In this document: positions 46,874 through 59,182 of the stretch, piece after piece
Numbering within the stretch: position 1 is the stretch's first letter
Layout of the letters: the number at the start of each line of letters is the position of its first letter
NCBI RefSeq assembly: GCF_000988205.1
Contig: NZ_LAYQ01000004.1
Span: 1-64,000 of the forward strand
DNA: 64,000 nucleotides
Source of the DNA: Corynebacterium minutissimum
GTDB lineage: Bacteria; Actinomycetota; Actinomycetes; Mycobacteriales; Mycobacteriaceae
Direction of reading: 5' to 3'
Notes under the pieces: generated by a model
What the model saw: only the letters and a program-made list of their open reading frames with translations
The model's database searches: none
What the model was told of the DNA's origin: nothing
Made by a program: the position numbers and the translations under genes

Positions 46874-47305
46874 TTATGGCGTGTGCCGCGAAAGGTGCAC
46901 GATAGCGGTGGCGTAATCACCATCATGGCTGATGGACAACGCCGGTGAAAAATCCCCCAAGGACTCCCGCGCGAGGCGGGCAATCTCGCCCCGCAGTTCA
47001 AGTGCTACGCGGCCCCACGCATCGGGGCGGACCTCAATCTCGGCCCAGTCCACGGCCTCCTCCGCTAGGACCGGCGGATGCCCGTAGAGCGCTTGCGACC
47101 ACGCCTTGATGAAGGCCTCCTTCGCCGCCCAGCGCCCTGCGAGGTGCTGAGCGCGGGCAGCACCGCTCAGACCACGGGCCTGCACCACGCGCAACTCGGA
47201 GGAGCTGAAGACCCGCGCAAAGCGCGTTCCGGGAAGCTCCAGCTGCTGGGCAAAGGAGGGGATGTGCACCAGGTCGGTGCCCACGCTCACGCCACTCATA
47301 GTCAT
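46874..47305 (-). CDS. acpS: holo-[acyl-carrier-protein] synthase
   Basis: The 143-residue protein has the AcpS motifs GTDLVHIP with the metal-binding Asp, FSSSEL, RWAAKEAFIKAW and SISHDGDYATA. It transfers 4'-phosphopantetheine from CoA to the ACP domain of the type I synthase encoded about 2.9 kb away. In mycobacteria acpS directly neighbours fas (Rv2523c-Rv2524c); here a sugar-type ABC operon separates them. Confidence 0.9.
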   Translation of the reverse strand: MTMSGVSVGTDLVHIPSFAQQLELPGTRFARVFSSSELRVVQARGLSGAARAQHLAGRWAAKEAFIKAWSQALYGHPPVLAEEAVDWAEIEVRPDAWGRVALELRGEIARLARESLGDFSPALSISHDGDYATAIVHLSRHTP

Positions 47306-47335
47306 GCAGGCCAGCTTAGTTACGCCAACTGTGGC

Positions 47336-48088
47336 CTAGCGCGCCAGCTCCTGTTTGAGCTCCTCCAGCTCGTCGCCGCCGGCCATCCACTGGGTCAGCT
47401 CCGGCAGCGTGACCTCTTCCTTGGAGGCATCCAGCGACATCTGCCCCACCGTGAGCACGATGAAGTGATCACCCACGAGGTAAGCGTGCTGCGGGTTGTG
47501 CGTAATGAACACCACGCCCATGCCGCGTTCGCGGGCGGCGTCGATAAAGCGCAGCACCATGCCCGACTGCTTCACACCAAGAGCGGCGGTCGGCTCGTCC
47601 AAGATGATGTAGCGCGCGCCGAAGTAGATGGCGCGGGCAATCGCGACCACCTGGCGCTGGCCGCCGGAGAGGGCGGAGAGTTCCACGGAGACGTCGCCAA
47701 GCTCAATGCCCATCTCGGCCAGCTGGTCATGCGTAATCCGCTTCATCTCTTCCTCACGCAAGCTCCCCAGCGCCCCGGTGAGTTCCTGGCCCAAGAAAAA
47801 GTTCCGCCATACCGATAACGAGGGCACCAGCGCCAAATCCTGGTACACGGTGGCAATTCCGGCATCGAGGGAATCGCGGGGGCTAGCGAAGTTCACCTCT
47901 TCCCCATCGACGGTGATGGTGCCGCCCGTGGGCTGGTTGAGGCCGGCGAGGATCTTGATCAGCGTGGACTTGCCCGCGCCGTTATCACCCAGCACGCAGG
48001 TCACTGCGCCTTCCTTGACGCTGAGGTTGATACCGCGCAGGGCGTGGAAGTTGCCGAAGGTTTGGGAAATATCGTGCAGCTCAATCAT
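47336..48088 (-). CDS. sugar-type ABC transporter ATP-binding protein, single-domain
   Basis: The 250-residue protein (ATG 48088 after GAGGAAG) has Walker A GDNGAGKST, signature ALSGGQRQVVAIA and Walker B YIILDEPTAALG. Sugar ABC importers with this permease type often use a double-length ATPase of about 500 residues; this one is half size, like FrcA, so two copies should pair. Last gene of a three-gene operon. Confidence 0.92.
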   Translation of the reverse strand: MIELHDISQTFGNFHALRGINLSVKEGAVTCVLGDNGAGKSTLIKILAGLNQPTGGTITVDGEEVNFASPRDSLDAGIATVYQDLALVPSLSVWRNFFLGQELTGALGSLREEEMKRITHDQLAEMGIELGDVSVELSALSGGQRQVVAIARAIYFGARYIILDEPTAALGVKQSGMVLRFIDAARERGMGVVFITHNPQHAYLVGDHFIVLTVGQMSLDASKEEVTLPELTQWMAGGDELEELKQELAR

Positions 48089-48090
48089 GG

Positions 48091-49149
48091 TTATCGCTTC
48101 CTCGTGAAGTTGGCCACCGAGGTGTTCGTGAGCACGGCGAAGAGCAGCATGGCGCCGAGGAAGAACTTGAACCAGTCGGGGTTCCAACCGGCGTACACGA
48201 TGCCCTGGTTGGTCATGCCGAAGATAAGCGCGCCGATGGCGGTGCCCACCGCGGTACCGCGCCCGCCGGTCATGGAGCAGCCGCCGATGACCGCGGCGAT
48301 GATGTAGAGGAACTCGTTACCAATGCCTTGGCCGGCCTGGATGGAGTCGAAGGCAAAGAGGGTGTGCATGCCCACGAACCACGCTGCAAATCCGACGAGC
48401 ATGAACAGCGCCACCTTGACGCGGCGCACGGGAACGCCGACGGCGCGGGCGGCTTCATCGTCGCCACCAACGGCGAAGATCCAGTTTCCCCAGCGCGTCT
48501 TGTAGAGCACCCACGAGGCGATGGCGACGAAGAGGACCCACCAGATAACGGTGGCGCGGATACTCAAGCTGCCGATGTGGATGGTGCCGGCAAAAATGAC
48601 GCGAGCAGAGCCGAAGCCTTCCATGTCCGAGATAGTCGGGGTGGCAACCTGGCCTGTGACCAGCTTGGTAATCGCCAGGTTGAGGCCCTGCAGCATGAGG
48701 AATGCCGCCAGCGTAATAAGGAAGGAATCGATCTTGGTGCGCACCACAAGAAAGCCGTTGAGCGCACCGATGGCCAGCGCGGTGATGAGGGACAGCCCCA
48801 CGCCCACCCACGAGTTGAGGTGGAAATTGTAGTTGAGCATGGTGGCCACGAGCGCCGCGGAGGTCACCGCCACGCCGGAGGACAAATCAAACTCATTACC
48901 AATCATGAGCAGACCCACCGCTAGGGCCACGATACCCAGCGTGGAGCTGGCGTAGAGCACCGTGGAGAAGGCCTCCACCGAGCGGAAGGCGGGCGCCACG
49001 ATCATGAAGAGGACGAAGATGACCACCGCGCCGAGCAAGCTGGCTAGCTCTGGGCGGCGGATGAGCCGCGCGAAGCCGCTGCGGCGGGTCAGGCGGGTAT
49101 CGGAGGGGCTAGATAGCGCCTCGTCTGATGCAGTAGCGCTGTCGCTCAT
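48091..49149 (-). CDS. sugar-type ABC transporter permease (RbsC/FrcC family)
   Basis: The 352-residue protein has about ten helices and the family landmarks GIVALAVGLLMIGNEFDLSSG, ALAIGALNGFLVVRTKIDSFLITLA and IIAAVIGGCSMTGGRGTAVGTAIGALIFG. It forms the membrane channel. ATG 49149 overlaps the binding-protein stop by four bases (ATGA), indicating coupling. Confidence 0.92.
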   Translation of the reverse strand: MSDSATASDEALSSPSDTRLTRRSGFARLIRRPELASLLGAVVIFVLFMIVAPAFRSVEAFSTVLYASSTLGIVALAVGLLMIGNEFDLSSGVAVTSAALVATMLNYNFHLNSWVGVGLSLITALAIGALNGFLVVRTKIDSFLITLAAFLMLQGLNLAITKLVTGQVATPTISDMEGFGSARVIFAGTIHIGSLSIRATVIWWVLFVAIASWVLYKTRWGNWIFAVGGDDEAARAVGVPVRRVKVALFMLVGFAAWFVGMHTLFAFDSIQAGQGIGNEFLYIIAAVIGGCSMTGGRGTAVGTAIGALIFGMTNQGIVYAGWNPDWFKFFLGAMLLFAVLTNTSVANFTRKR

Positions 49150-50141
49150 CGCAGACCTGCCTTAGCGGATTCGGAGATGATGTCCACGTTCGTGGAATCC
49201 ACGAAGGAGGGGCCGGTGTACACCGGGCGGCCGCCGCCCATCGTGGAACCGTTGCGGTGTGCCAACCACAGCGAGTCCACGGCGAGGTAGCCCTGCATAT
49301 AGGGCTGCTGATCGACGGCCCACTCGATGCGGTTGTCCGCGATGGCGTCGACAAGCTCGGCGTTGGTGTCGAAGGTGGAGACCTTGGCCTTGGAGGAGGC
49401 GTCGGCAACCGCGTCGGCGGAGCGCATAGCCACGGAGGCCTGCAGCGCCATGATCCAGTCGATGGAAGGATCCTGGCTCAGCTTCGCGTTAATGGTGGAC
49501 TGCGCGGAGGTCAGATCCTTGCCGTTGACGTAGAGGATCTCCACCTTGCCGTTGTCCAGGCCGTCCTTCACGCCGGCGCAGCGCGACTCCTGTGAAGAGT
49601 TGCCCTGCTCGTGGATGACGCACAGAACGTGCTTGGCGCCATCGTCCTTGAGCCGCTCGCCGGCCTTGGTACCGGCCACCTTTTCCTCTTGGCCGAAGAA
49701 GGCGCTCATGCCGTACTTCTGATAATCATCCATGCCGGCGTTAAGCCCCACGGTGGGGATGCCGGCATCCGCGGCCTTCTTGGCTACCGGCCCGATCGCC
49801 GCAGAGTTGGGCATGGTTACGGCAATGCCGTCCACACCGGAGTCAATGGCGGATTGCACCAAGTTAGCCTGGTTGGGCGCTTCCGGGTCGGAGGAGTAGC
49901 GCAGCTCGATGTTGTCCTTGCGGGCGGCGTCCTCCGCACCCTTGCGCACGAGATCCCAGTACGTGTCTCCCGGCGCGCCGTGGGAAATCATGGCGACGAC
50001 CAGGCGCTCGGTGTCGACGCCACCGGCTAGCTCGCCGTCGGCTTCGGGGCGGGGCGCGCCGCCAGTGGCCGAACATGCGGTGAGCACGGCGGCGGCAGCG
50101 ACCGCGATGAGGCCTAGAAGAGGTTTCTTAGCTTTTTTCAC
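49146..50141 (-). CDS. sugar-type ABC transporter substrate-binding lipoprotein
   Basis: GTG 50141 opens a signal peptide with lipobox (VLTACS). The 331-residue protein is a type 1 periplasmic-binding fold: MISHGAPGDTYWDLVRKGAEDAA, DSGVDGIAVTMPNS and VDQQPYMQGYLAVDSLW, as in ribose, inositol and fructose binders. The exact sugar is not readable. It heads the operon that interrupts the usual acpS-fas neighbourhood. A stronger ribosome site is not seen near GTG, so the start is uncertain by a few codons. Confidence 0.85.
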   Translation of the reverse strand: MKKAKKPLLGLIAVAAAAVLTACSATGGAPRPEADGELAGGVDTERLVVAMISHGAPGDTYWDLVRKGAEDAARKDNIELRYSSDPEAPNQANLVQSAIDSGVDGIAVTMPNSAAIGPVAKKAADAGIPTVGLNAGMDDYQKYGMSAFFGQEEKVAGTKAGERLKDDGAKHVLCVIHEQGNSSQESRCAGVKDGLDNGKVEILYVNGKDLTSAQSTINAKLSQDPSIDWIMALQASVAMRSADAVADASSKAKVSTFDTNAELVDAIADNRIEWAVDQQPYMQGYLAVDSLWLAHRNGSTMGGGRPVYTGPSFVDSTNVDIISESAKAGLR

Positions 50142-50238
50142 CCTTGCATGGTGCCCCAGATGTCGGGACTTCTCCAACCCGTCTGACCTGCTTCTTTATC
50201 GTTCCAGAGGGTGCACGCTGGGGATACTCTAGCGCCTG

Positions 50239-53200
50239 CTACCCCCGTTGCGTTGTGTTTCCTCCCTCCGGATCAAGCATGCCGTCACGCAGCCGCGCGG
50301 AGTCGCTCAGCAGCACCGCGGCCTCTCGTTCGCTCACCTCGGTGGCTGGCCCCGCGCCGAGGTTGCGGTTCACCGGCCGCTCGTACAGCGCTGTTCCACC
50401 GCGCATGGCTTCTTCCAAGCGCCGCAGGCCACGCCGTTCGCGTTCGGTAGCGGCTGCGCGCCAGGCTTCGGCCACGCCCTCGCCCTGCTCCCGGGCCAAC
50501 GCGGCAAAGAAAGCACCCGGGTGGACCAACGCGATGAGGGCGGAAACATGCCCGAAGCCTAGGGAGGTCACCAGGCCCGCCTTCGGCGGGGTGCGGCGAA
50601 GGTCCAGCGGCTGGCGCAGCCACACCAGGTGCGGGTGGCGGCGCAGCACGGGGTCGACGCAGTCAAGCGACCGGTTAGGCGGCAGAACCCCACTGCGCAG
50701 CACCTGAGTCAGGCCGACGAGTTGGAAGGCGGCAGCACCGCCCTTGGCGTGCCCGGTAAGGCTCTTCTGCGAAATCACATACAGCGGGTTGCCGGGGCTG
50801 CGGCCGAGTGCGGCGGCGATGCGCTCGTGCAGATCCGATTCGTTGGGGTCGTTGGCGTTGGTGGACGTATCGTGCTTCGACACCACCGCAATATCGTCGG
50901 GGTCCACGCCGAGGGCCTCCAGCGAGCAGGCCAGGCGGGAGTCCCGCCCACCCCGCGCCGCCGAGAGTGCGCCCATGCCCGGCGCGGGGATGGAGGTGTG
51001 CGCGCCGTCGGCGAAGGACTCGGCAAAGCCCACCACGCCAAGCACCGGCAACCCCATCTCGGCCGCGAAGGATCCACGGGCGAGCAGGATGGTTCCGCCG
51101 CCTTCGGATTCCACGAAGCCGGCGCGACGGCGGTCGTTAGCGCGGGAGAAGAAGCGATGCTCAATCCCTTTCGCCGCCATCTCGGCGCTATCGGCGGTGG
51201 CCGCCATGTCACCAAAGCCGGTAATGCCCTCAATGGACAGGGCGTCGACGCCGCCGGCCACCACGAAATCGGCCTTGTGCAGGCGCAGCTTATCGACGCC
51301 CTCCTCCACCGACACCGCTGCCGTGGCACAGGCGGCCACCGGGTGCACCATCTGGCCATAGCCGCCGACATAGGACTGCATCACGTGCGCGGCAATAACG
51401 TTGGGCAGCGCTTCCTGGAGGATGTCGTTGGGGCGCGGCTGGCCCAACAGCTTATCGACGTACAGCGAGCGCAACGCCCCCTGGCCCGCCATGCCGGTGC
51501 CCTGGGTGGAGCTCACGCGCGCCGGGTGGACATGGGCCAAGAGCTCGGCCGGGCTAAAGCCTGCGGAGAGGAAGGCATCCACGGTGCACACCAGGTTCCA
51601 TAGGGCAAGGCGGTCGAGGTTATCCACCATGTCCGCGGGAATGCCGTAGACCTGCGGGTCGAAGCCCTGCGGTATCTGGCCGCCCACAAAGCGGGTCATG
51701 GCCACGCGCCGCGGAACCCGCACCGACGAGCCTGCGGGCCGGGTGACCTGCCATTCAACCTCACCAGTCGGATCAGTGACGCGACGCAGTGTGGCGCCCT
51801 CGCAACTATCGACGAAGCTCCGCGCTGTCTCTTCGTCCTGCACGGTAAAGCTCAGTGGCTTCTCCAAGTAGATGGTGGTCAGCTCGGGCGCGAGGTTATC
51901 CACCATGGGCAGGTGCGGGCCGAAGTCATCGTGGAAGCGGCGCACACCAATCCCGGCGAGGACCTCGTCGTGGAAGCGCTCGTAGACGTCTTCCTCCGCT
52001 AACTCCTCCCCTTCGACTGTCAGCCATCCGGCCGTGCGCTCATCCCAGCTGATGAGCCCGCGGCTCCACGCCAGCTCCAGCACGCCAGCCGCAGAGAGCT
52101 CTCCGCCGACCTCCACCTCAAAGCGCGTGCGCGAGGAGCCCAGCGGACCGAGCTCGCCGGCACCGACGATGACCACCATGTCCTCGAGGGACTGCGTCAC
52201 CCCGCTGAAGTCGGGGCTGGTGCACTCAGCAGGCCTGAGAACGTTCGGCAGGGCCTTTACCGTGCGCGGAGCTTGCGCCTCAAGAATGCCCCTTGCGGAG
52301 TGGTCAGCAGCATCGGGGGTGTCACCAGAATCCGCCCCGGCGTTGGCGGCGCGCGCCGCGCTGGCAAGTGCAGCAAGGTCCAGCTCGGACTCGGCCAGCC
52401 CGCCGGTGAGGTCAACTCTCAGCGGTGAGGACGCTGCCTGGGCGCGGATGTGAGGGGAGACGGTGGCGTCGAGAAGCAGCACCGCCATCTCCTTCGCTGA
52501 GAAGGTCCGCACGCCGCGGGCCTCTACCTGCTCCACCAGCGGATCGTTGCCGCCCATCAGGCCGGTGCCGCGCACCCAGCCGATGTGGGCGTGCACCAGC
52601 GAGGTCCGCGCGCCCCACGTGGACTGCTCTGCGGACCAGCGGTTAACCAAGGCATCGAGGGCCGCCTTGGCCTCGCCGTAGGCGCCATCGCCGCCGAAGC
52701 GCCCACGGTTGGGCGAGCCCGGAAGCACCGCGTGCAGCCGGTGGCCCACGTGTGTATCCGCGCCTACGCCAGACAGCGACGCGATGAGCTTTTCTACCGA
52801 CCACAGCAGCAGACGCATCTGGGACTCCGCCCCTGCCCCGGCATCTGCGAGGGTGCCCGCTACGCGCGGCGCGGCGAAAGGGAAGAGGAGATCCGGCACG
52901 TAAGCCGGCTTCAGTTGCACGGACTCACCACCCACGGTGGCGGTGCGCTCTGCGGCAATCCATTCAGCGAGCGCATCCACGTCCGCGAAGGAATTGAGGT
53001 TTGCTGGAACCACCCACAGGGCCGCCGCACCGACGGCACGGTTGCGGTAGAGCTCCTTATAAAACTCCAGGCGCTCGTGGTTTAGCTGGGAGGTCGTCGC
53101 GATGACGGTTGCGCCCTCCGCGAGCAGCTCGCCGATGAGCTCGGCGGCAATCGAGCCCGGCGAGCCACCCGTCACCACGGCTACCTGGTCAGCGAAGAGC

Positions 53201-56200
53201 AACCCGTCGGCCGGGGTGCGGGCATCGCGGGCTAAGTCTTCGTAGCCGAAGTGCTCGGCCAGGAGCGCAACCTCCTCGCCGGCGCCCAGCACGTCCAGCT
53301 TGGGCTCTGTTTCCCCGGCGGCCGCCGCGCGGGCGATGTCCTCGCGGGCGCTGGCCCAGCGGTCGTCGAGAAGCACTGCCTTGCGAGCATCAAAAGCGGG
53401 GGCGACGCGCTGCTGCCAGTCGGGGCCCAGCTCCGCGGCAACGAGTTGCTCCAGCTCCGTGTGCGCGGCGCTGTCCCCCTGCTCAGTCGGGGTGGCTTCA
53501 CGTCCCAGGGCAGCGAGTGCGGCGCGGGCGGAGTCCTTCAGTGCCGTTTCAAGGCGCTCGGTATAGGCGCGCACCGCCTCTGGGTCTACGGTCTCGTGTG
53601 GTGTTGCTGCTGCGGCCTTCTGCAGCGAGACTCCTTCGCGCTCGCCGGCAGCGCGCACGGCGTCGTCGATCAGGTCATCAAGCTCAGCCGCCGAGGCCAC
53701 GGCGGTCATGGGTAAGCTAGCCATGTCCCCACCGCGCAGCGAGGAGCCCTCGCGCGTGCCCAGGACCAGCTGCACGGTCGCGCGATCGACCCAGCCCGGC
53801 CCCAATCCCCAGGTACTGCTCACGCGCTCGGCCACGTAGCTCGGCTTCTTGCCCGCGGGCCCGGTGAGCCGGTTGAGAGCCTGCGCGACCTGCTCTCTGA
53901 GGACCTCCCCGAAGGTTGCATAGCCCGGCGCGCGCTGCGCCACGCTCTCCGCCAGCTGCGGGAGAGGCGCATCCGCGGCATTCTCGATGGCGCTGACGCC
54001 GAACTCCACGCCGAGGTCAACGAGCAACTGGTTGCGGCGGGAGGACACGCCTTCCACGAGGGTTTCGATGGAATCGGTCGCCGCCATCTGATCGGGGCGG
54101 ACCTTCGTCCACAGCCCAATGAGCATCTCGAGGGCCTGGTGCACGCTCAGAGGGAGGTCCTCAACGGCGGCCGGGGCCTCCTCGCGCGGGACGTGCACGG
54201 AATCTTCCCGGTGTGCCCTGTCGACTGCTTGCCTCGACTCAGATTCTGCCGGTTCCGTTTCGGCAGCGTCCGGCTGCGCAGCCACCTCCGCTGCTGAGTC
54301 GGGCACCGGCTCGGCGTCTTCGGCAAAGACTCGCCCCCGGTCGCGCTCGTAATTCAGCACCTCGATGCCTGCGCTGCCCGCGTACTGGGGCAGGCGCAGG
54401 GTTTGGCCCAGCATGTTGGTCAGCGTCGGTGCGGCACCAACGCCGACCTCAAGGAAACGCTCCACGCCGAGCTGCCCAAGGAGCAGGTCCTGGGTCTCTA
54501 TCCAGCGAACCGGGGAGGCAAACTGCCAGGCCAAAAGCTCGATGAGCAGGGTTCGCCCCAAGCGCGCCGGGCTTGCCATGGCACCATCGAAGTCCGCCAG
54601 GATCTCCGCGATGGGTTCCGAATCCACCACCGCGGCGATGGATTCCACGAACTCGCGGCTGAGCGCGAAGGGCCGCGCCACGAGGTTTGGAATATAGCGC
54701 CCCACCAGGGCATCGAGGTTGATCCCTTCAGGGATGAGCGCGTCAAGGTGCGCGCGGAAATCTGCCACGCCGCTCACTAAGCGGGAGGAGTGGAAGGGCA
54801 CGTCAATCCCCGAGATGGGGATGACGGCACGTTGCCCAGGGGCGCGCCGCTCGGCGTCGCTCGCCAGCGCATCCAGGCCCGCCTTCGTGCCGGCAACTGC
54901 ATATTGGCGCCCGGCAATATTGTGGTTGACCACCTCAAGGAACTCGCCGGTCTCTGCGGCCACGCGGGCGACATGGGCGAAGGCCTCGCCCGCGCTCATC
55001 CCCATCTTGTGCGGGCGCAGCGCTGCCAAACCGTAGAGCGACTGGCCCGCGGAATCGCGCTCGACCAGACGGTGCATGGTGAGGCCGCGGACATAAACAA
55101 TGTCCAGGACCGCCTCCAAGGACAGGACCTCGGCATAAGCGGCTAGGGCGTTGTACTCGCCCACCGAGTGGCCCGCGAAAAAAGCACCGTGCTCGAGGAC
55201 CCCGGATTCCTTGAGTGCCGCGATCTGTGCGCAGCCGAGCGTGGCCATGGCCACCTGCGTGAACTGCGTCAGATAAAGCACGCCGTCCGGGTGGGTGAAG
55301 GTCTCACCATCCACCACCACGGTGTCGGGGTTGTGGCGGACGATCTCCAGGATGGAAAAGCCCAAGTCCTGCCGCGTGTGCCGGTCCGCACGCTCCCACA
55401 CGGCGCGCGCCGCTGCGGACTCCGCATAGTCCTTCATCCCCATCCCCGGGGATTGAATGCCTTGGCCGGGGAAGGCATAGAAGGTGGTGGGACTGCTCAT
55501 CGTCGCTCGCGCCTGTAGTACCGGCACGCCCTGGCTGGTGGCGGTCACGCTGCGGACCTCGCCGTAGCCGCCGCGCTTGTCGACGCCCACCCGTTCCACC
55601 TCGAACTCCACCTCACTGCCCGGCAGCACGGGCGCAAGCCAGGTAGCGGACCACTCGAGAACGCGAGCGCCGTCGAAAGCCGCGGCTGCTTGCGCCAGCG
55701 CCGAGGTCCACATGCCGTGGACGATGGGGCCTTCACGGTGCCCCGCCAATGCCGCCGCGTTCGATGACAGGTGGATGGGGTTCCTATCCCCCGTGATCAC
55801 GGCGAAGGGGCGCAAGGATTCCGGTGCCACAGCGCTGGTGCGGTGGCGGAAGGAGCGCGGTGTCTCACGGAAGGACGGCTCTGCGCTGTTTTCTTGCGAG
55901 CCTTGAGCTGTGGCGCCCACGGTCTCGAGCGGGGCGTCAGCGCGCCGCCCGGTAATAAGGAAGCGCTCGTGCAACTGCGCGAATTCGCGCTCGCCGCCGC
56001 CTACCGCGGCGGCGACAGCAACGCTCACGTCAATGAGGCGCCCCGAGGGCGTATCGCGAACGTCTTTCAGTTCTGCGGTGTAGTTCAATGCCAAGGGCTC
56101 GCAGCCCAGGGCGGCGCTGCTACGAAGCAGTTCCCAGGTGTCTGACTTGAGGCTCAGCGAATGCTCAAGGTGGACGAGGTCAAGGAAGCCCTCCACCACC

Positions 56201-59177
56201 GGCTCCCCGGACTCTGTGTGGGCACTGGCCAGGACGGCGAAGAGCGCCGGCCAGGCGCGGCCAACGAGGACATCGGGCGAGACAGCAGCGCTCATTTCCC
56301 CGCTCGTCACCGCACCATAGTGGGCAATGTCGGTGGCGCTGAGGTGAGCGCTGATTGTTGCGGCCCCCGAATCAACCTCAGGTAGGTCACCGCCGATAGC
56401 TTGGCGCAAGAGCTCCCGCATAGCGGATTCGGCATCCCCGACCTTAACGAGTGGTGAGGCACCCGGAACGCTCGGCGGGGTGATGCGAACGCGCAGCTCA
56501 GCGCCGGTGTGAAAAGGAACGGTCAACCACATGGTGTCGTCGACCGCAGTGTCCAGCTCGGCCCCATCAAGGCCAAGGCTCAGGGGGTTGGGCTGCTCGC
56601 GCCCGGCCCAATTCAGGCCCGGGGCGCGGTGGATGAGCTCTTCATTACTTAAGACAGGCTCCTCGCTGGAGTCGTCGAGAAGCGCAAGCGCCGCCTGCTC
56701 GAAGCGGCCAAGCACCTGCGCCACCGGTTCGTTGGCCTGCTCGATTCCCGCAACGGCTGCCGTGCCGGGGATGATGCAGACCTCATCGGCCTCGTAGTGC
56801 TCATCGTGCGCCTGCCACAAGGTGTCGCGGCGCCAGCGGCGGCGTACCTCGGAATCGATGACCGGCACAAAGTTTGCGGGTTTGCCCGGTCCATCAACGA
56901 GTTGAATGAACCACGCGGCATCGGTCGGGTGCAGCGCGGCGTCACCGTAGATTTCGGTTAGCTGAGCAATTGCCTCAACTGGGTTTTCGCGGTCAACCTC
57001 AACGCACAGCGCAATCTCGCCGTGATCGGTCGGGTGAAGTCGGGCTTCGGCGCGAGCCGCCATGCGCGTGAATCGGCTAAACCAGGATTCATCGGCCCAG
57101 CCATCCAAGTAGGACAGCTCGAGGTAGCGCTGCAGCCACTCGGAATAGGTCAATTCATCGAGGTCGCCGAAGTAGGGCTTGCACGTGCGCCCGATGGCCC
57201 CAATGATTTCCGCGCGGCGTGCCTCCACGGCCGCGGCATCGCCGGCCACCTCATCGAGGAGGCGCCCGGCGCGGGCAAAGAAATTGTCTATCTCATGAAT
57301 GTCCGCCCCTAGGTCCGAGCGGCCCGACACAACGTCCCCGCTGTGCGCGGCGACAAGAGCCTGCTTCACCGACTCGGATGCGGTGGACTCCTTCGCCGCC
57401 ATGACAGCGGTGCCCACCATGATGGCATCGACTGGTGCTGCGGGCAGGCCGAAGCGCTGCGCCCACGTACCCAGCAGGTACTCTGCACCGCGCGCCGGGG
57501 TACCGATTCCCCCACCAACGGTGAGGAGGACATTGTCACGCTCGCGGATCCGCGCGTAGGTAGCAACAAGGACCTCATCGAGACCTTCTAAGGAGTGGTG
57601 ACCTCCAGCCGCGCTGCCTTCCAGCTGCATGATGATGGTGGTCTCAGTGAGAGCATCGGCGATACGGAGTACCTCCTCCACCTGCGCCGAAGTTCCCGGT
57701 TTGAAGGCGACCCACGGGATGTTCTTGGCGTGGAGCTTCGCCACCAGCTCTTTGGCCTCCTCCACGGGCGGAATGCCAGCGGAAATCACCACTCCGTTGA
57801 TGGGTGCTCCTGCTGCGCGTGCTCGCAGAATCGAGTTCGGCCCCTCGATCTGGCGACGCCACTGGGAAGCCGCGAGGTACAGCGCGTTGAACTGGGCATT
57901 CACCCCGGGCTGCAGCATCCGGCCCAGGGTATGCAGGTTCTCCTTCAGGATGTCATCGGTGTGCTGTCCCCCGCCGGCCAGCTCCGCCCAGTGCCCGGCA
58001 TTGGCGGCTGCGGCTACGATGCCTGGGTCCACCGTGGTGGGGGTCATCCCGGGGAGCATGACTGGTGAGTAGCCGGTGGCCCGTGTAAAGGCAGTCGCCA
58101 GACGCCCGCTTTCAACGCGCGGTGTCCACTCGGACCACGCGCGGGGCAGAGACGGTGCGCGGCCCGGCTCGACGAGCTGGGCCAATCCTTCCGCCGTCCC
58201 CACGGCAAGCGTGCCCACGCCGCGTCCAGCAACGAGCTCGCGCGTCAACGGCTCCACCCCGCGGGAAGGCCCCACTTCTAATATCCAGCGAGCCCCGGCT
58301 TCGAGCGCCGAGTCAATGCGCTCGGTCCAGTCCACGTAATCCGTGAGCACGGCCCGCGCGAGCTGCGCGGTGATTTCTAGGTCCAAGCCGATTCGCTCCG
58401 CCCAGCTTTCCACCTGCTCCACCGCAAACTGCATGGTGGGATGGTGGAACGCTGCTGAAACCTCAAGGTCGGTGACAGCGATGGCGGCTGACTCCCCTTC
58501 CCTCTCGTCATTAAGGGGTGAGCTCTCCTGCAGCGTGGCCTTCACTCGGGCGAGCTCAGCCGGTGTTCCGACGATGACGAAGCGCCCACGGCCGTTGTCG
58601 AGCCCGATGTGTGCTCCGACTTCGCGCAGTTGCTGTCTCGTCGCGCCCGTCACCGCCGCCATGGGCGCGCCCTGCGGGGTGCGTATGAGCCCAGCGCTGC
58701 GCGCGGTAGTCGTCATGGCTGCACCGATGAGGCGTGCCAGCGCCAGGGCCTCCGCTGGTCTCATGCGCTTCTCCACCACCGCTGCGGCGAGTACGCCTTG
58801 GGAGTGACCAATGCTGGTGACGGCGTCGTCGAGTTCTACTCCGTGCGCGCGCAAGCATTCGAGTACGGCCAGCTGAGCGGTGAGAATGCCGGGGGTGGAA
58901 AGCGAGGCGTCGGCAAGCGCGTGCGCCCACGCAGGCTCCTCGTCCGCCCAGGCCAGAGGGTCAAAACCGCGTGGCGCGGCGGGCACAAGCTCGTCCTCCA
59001 GCGGAGCGAGGAGTTCTTCTGCCTCGCGAGGTACTCAGCCAGTTGCGGTCGCACGCCGGCAGCGAGGGCACTGCGCAGCGTCGGCAGCCAGGCATAGCCT
59101 TGCCCGGAGAAAAAGAGTGCGAAAAGCTCGGCGTCTAGGCGCGCGGACAAAGGCACAGAGACGTGGAAATCAGACAC
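50239..59177 (-). CDS. fas: type I fatty acid synthase, frame broken near 59022
   Basis: The single chain of about 2979 residues contains in order: acetyl/acyltransferase (GHSQG near 123), enoyl reductase (VGGGIGTPARGAEYLLG near 555), dehydratase (VHGMWTSALAQ near 1160), malonyl/palmitoyl transferase (FAGHSVGEY near 1335), ACP (phosphopantetheine Ser in TDSIETLVEG near 1700), ketoreductase (VVTGGSPGSIAAEL near 2000, YGEAK near 2165) and ketosynthase (Cys in VAACATAAVS near 2615, His in KHDTSTNAN and SLTGHAKGG). It makes the C16-C18 acyl-CoAs that feed membrane lipids and mycolic acids. GTG 59177 lies eight bases after GGGGGAG. One base is missing near 59022 (LAR-AEELLAPLEDEL when restored). 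Confidence 0.93.
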
Positions 59178-59182
59178 CTGCG

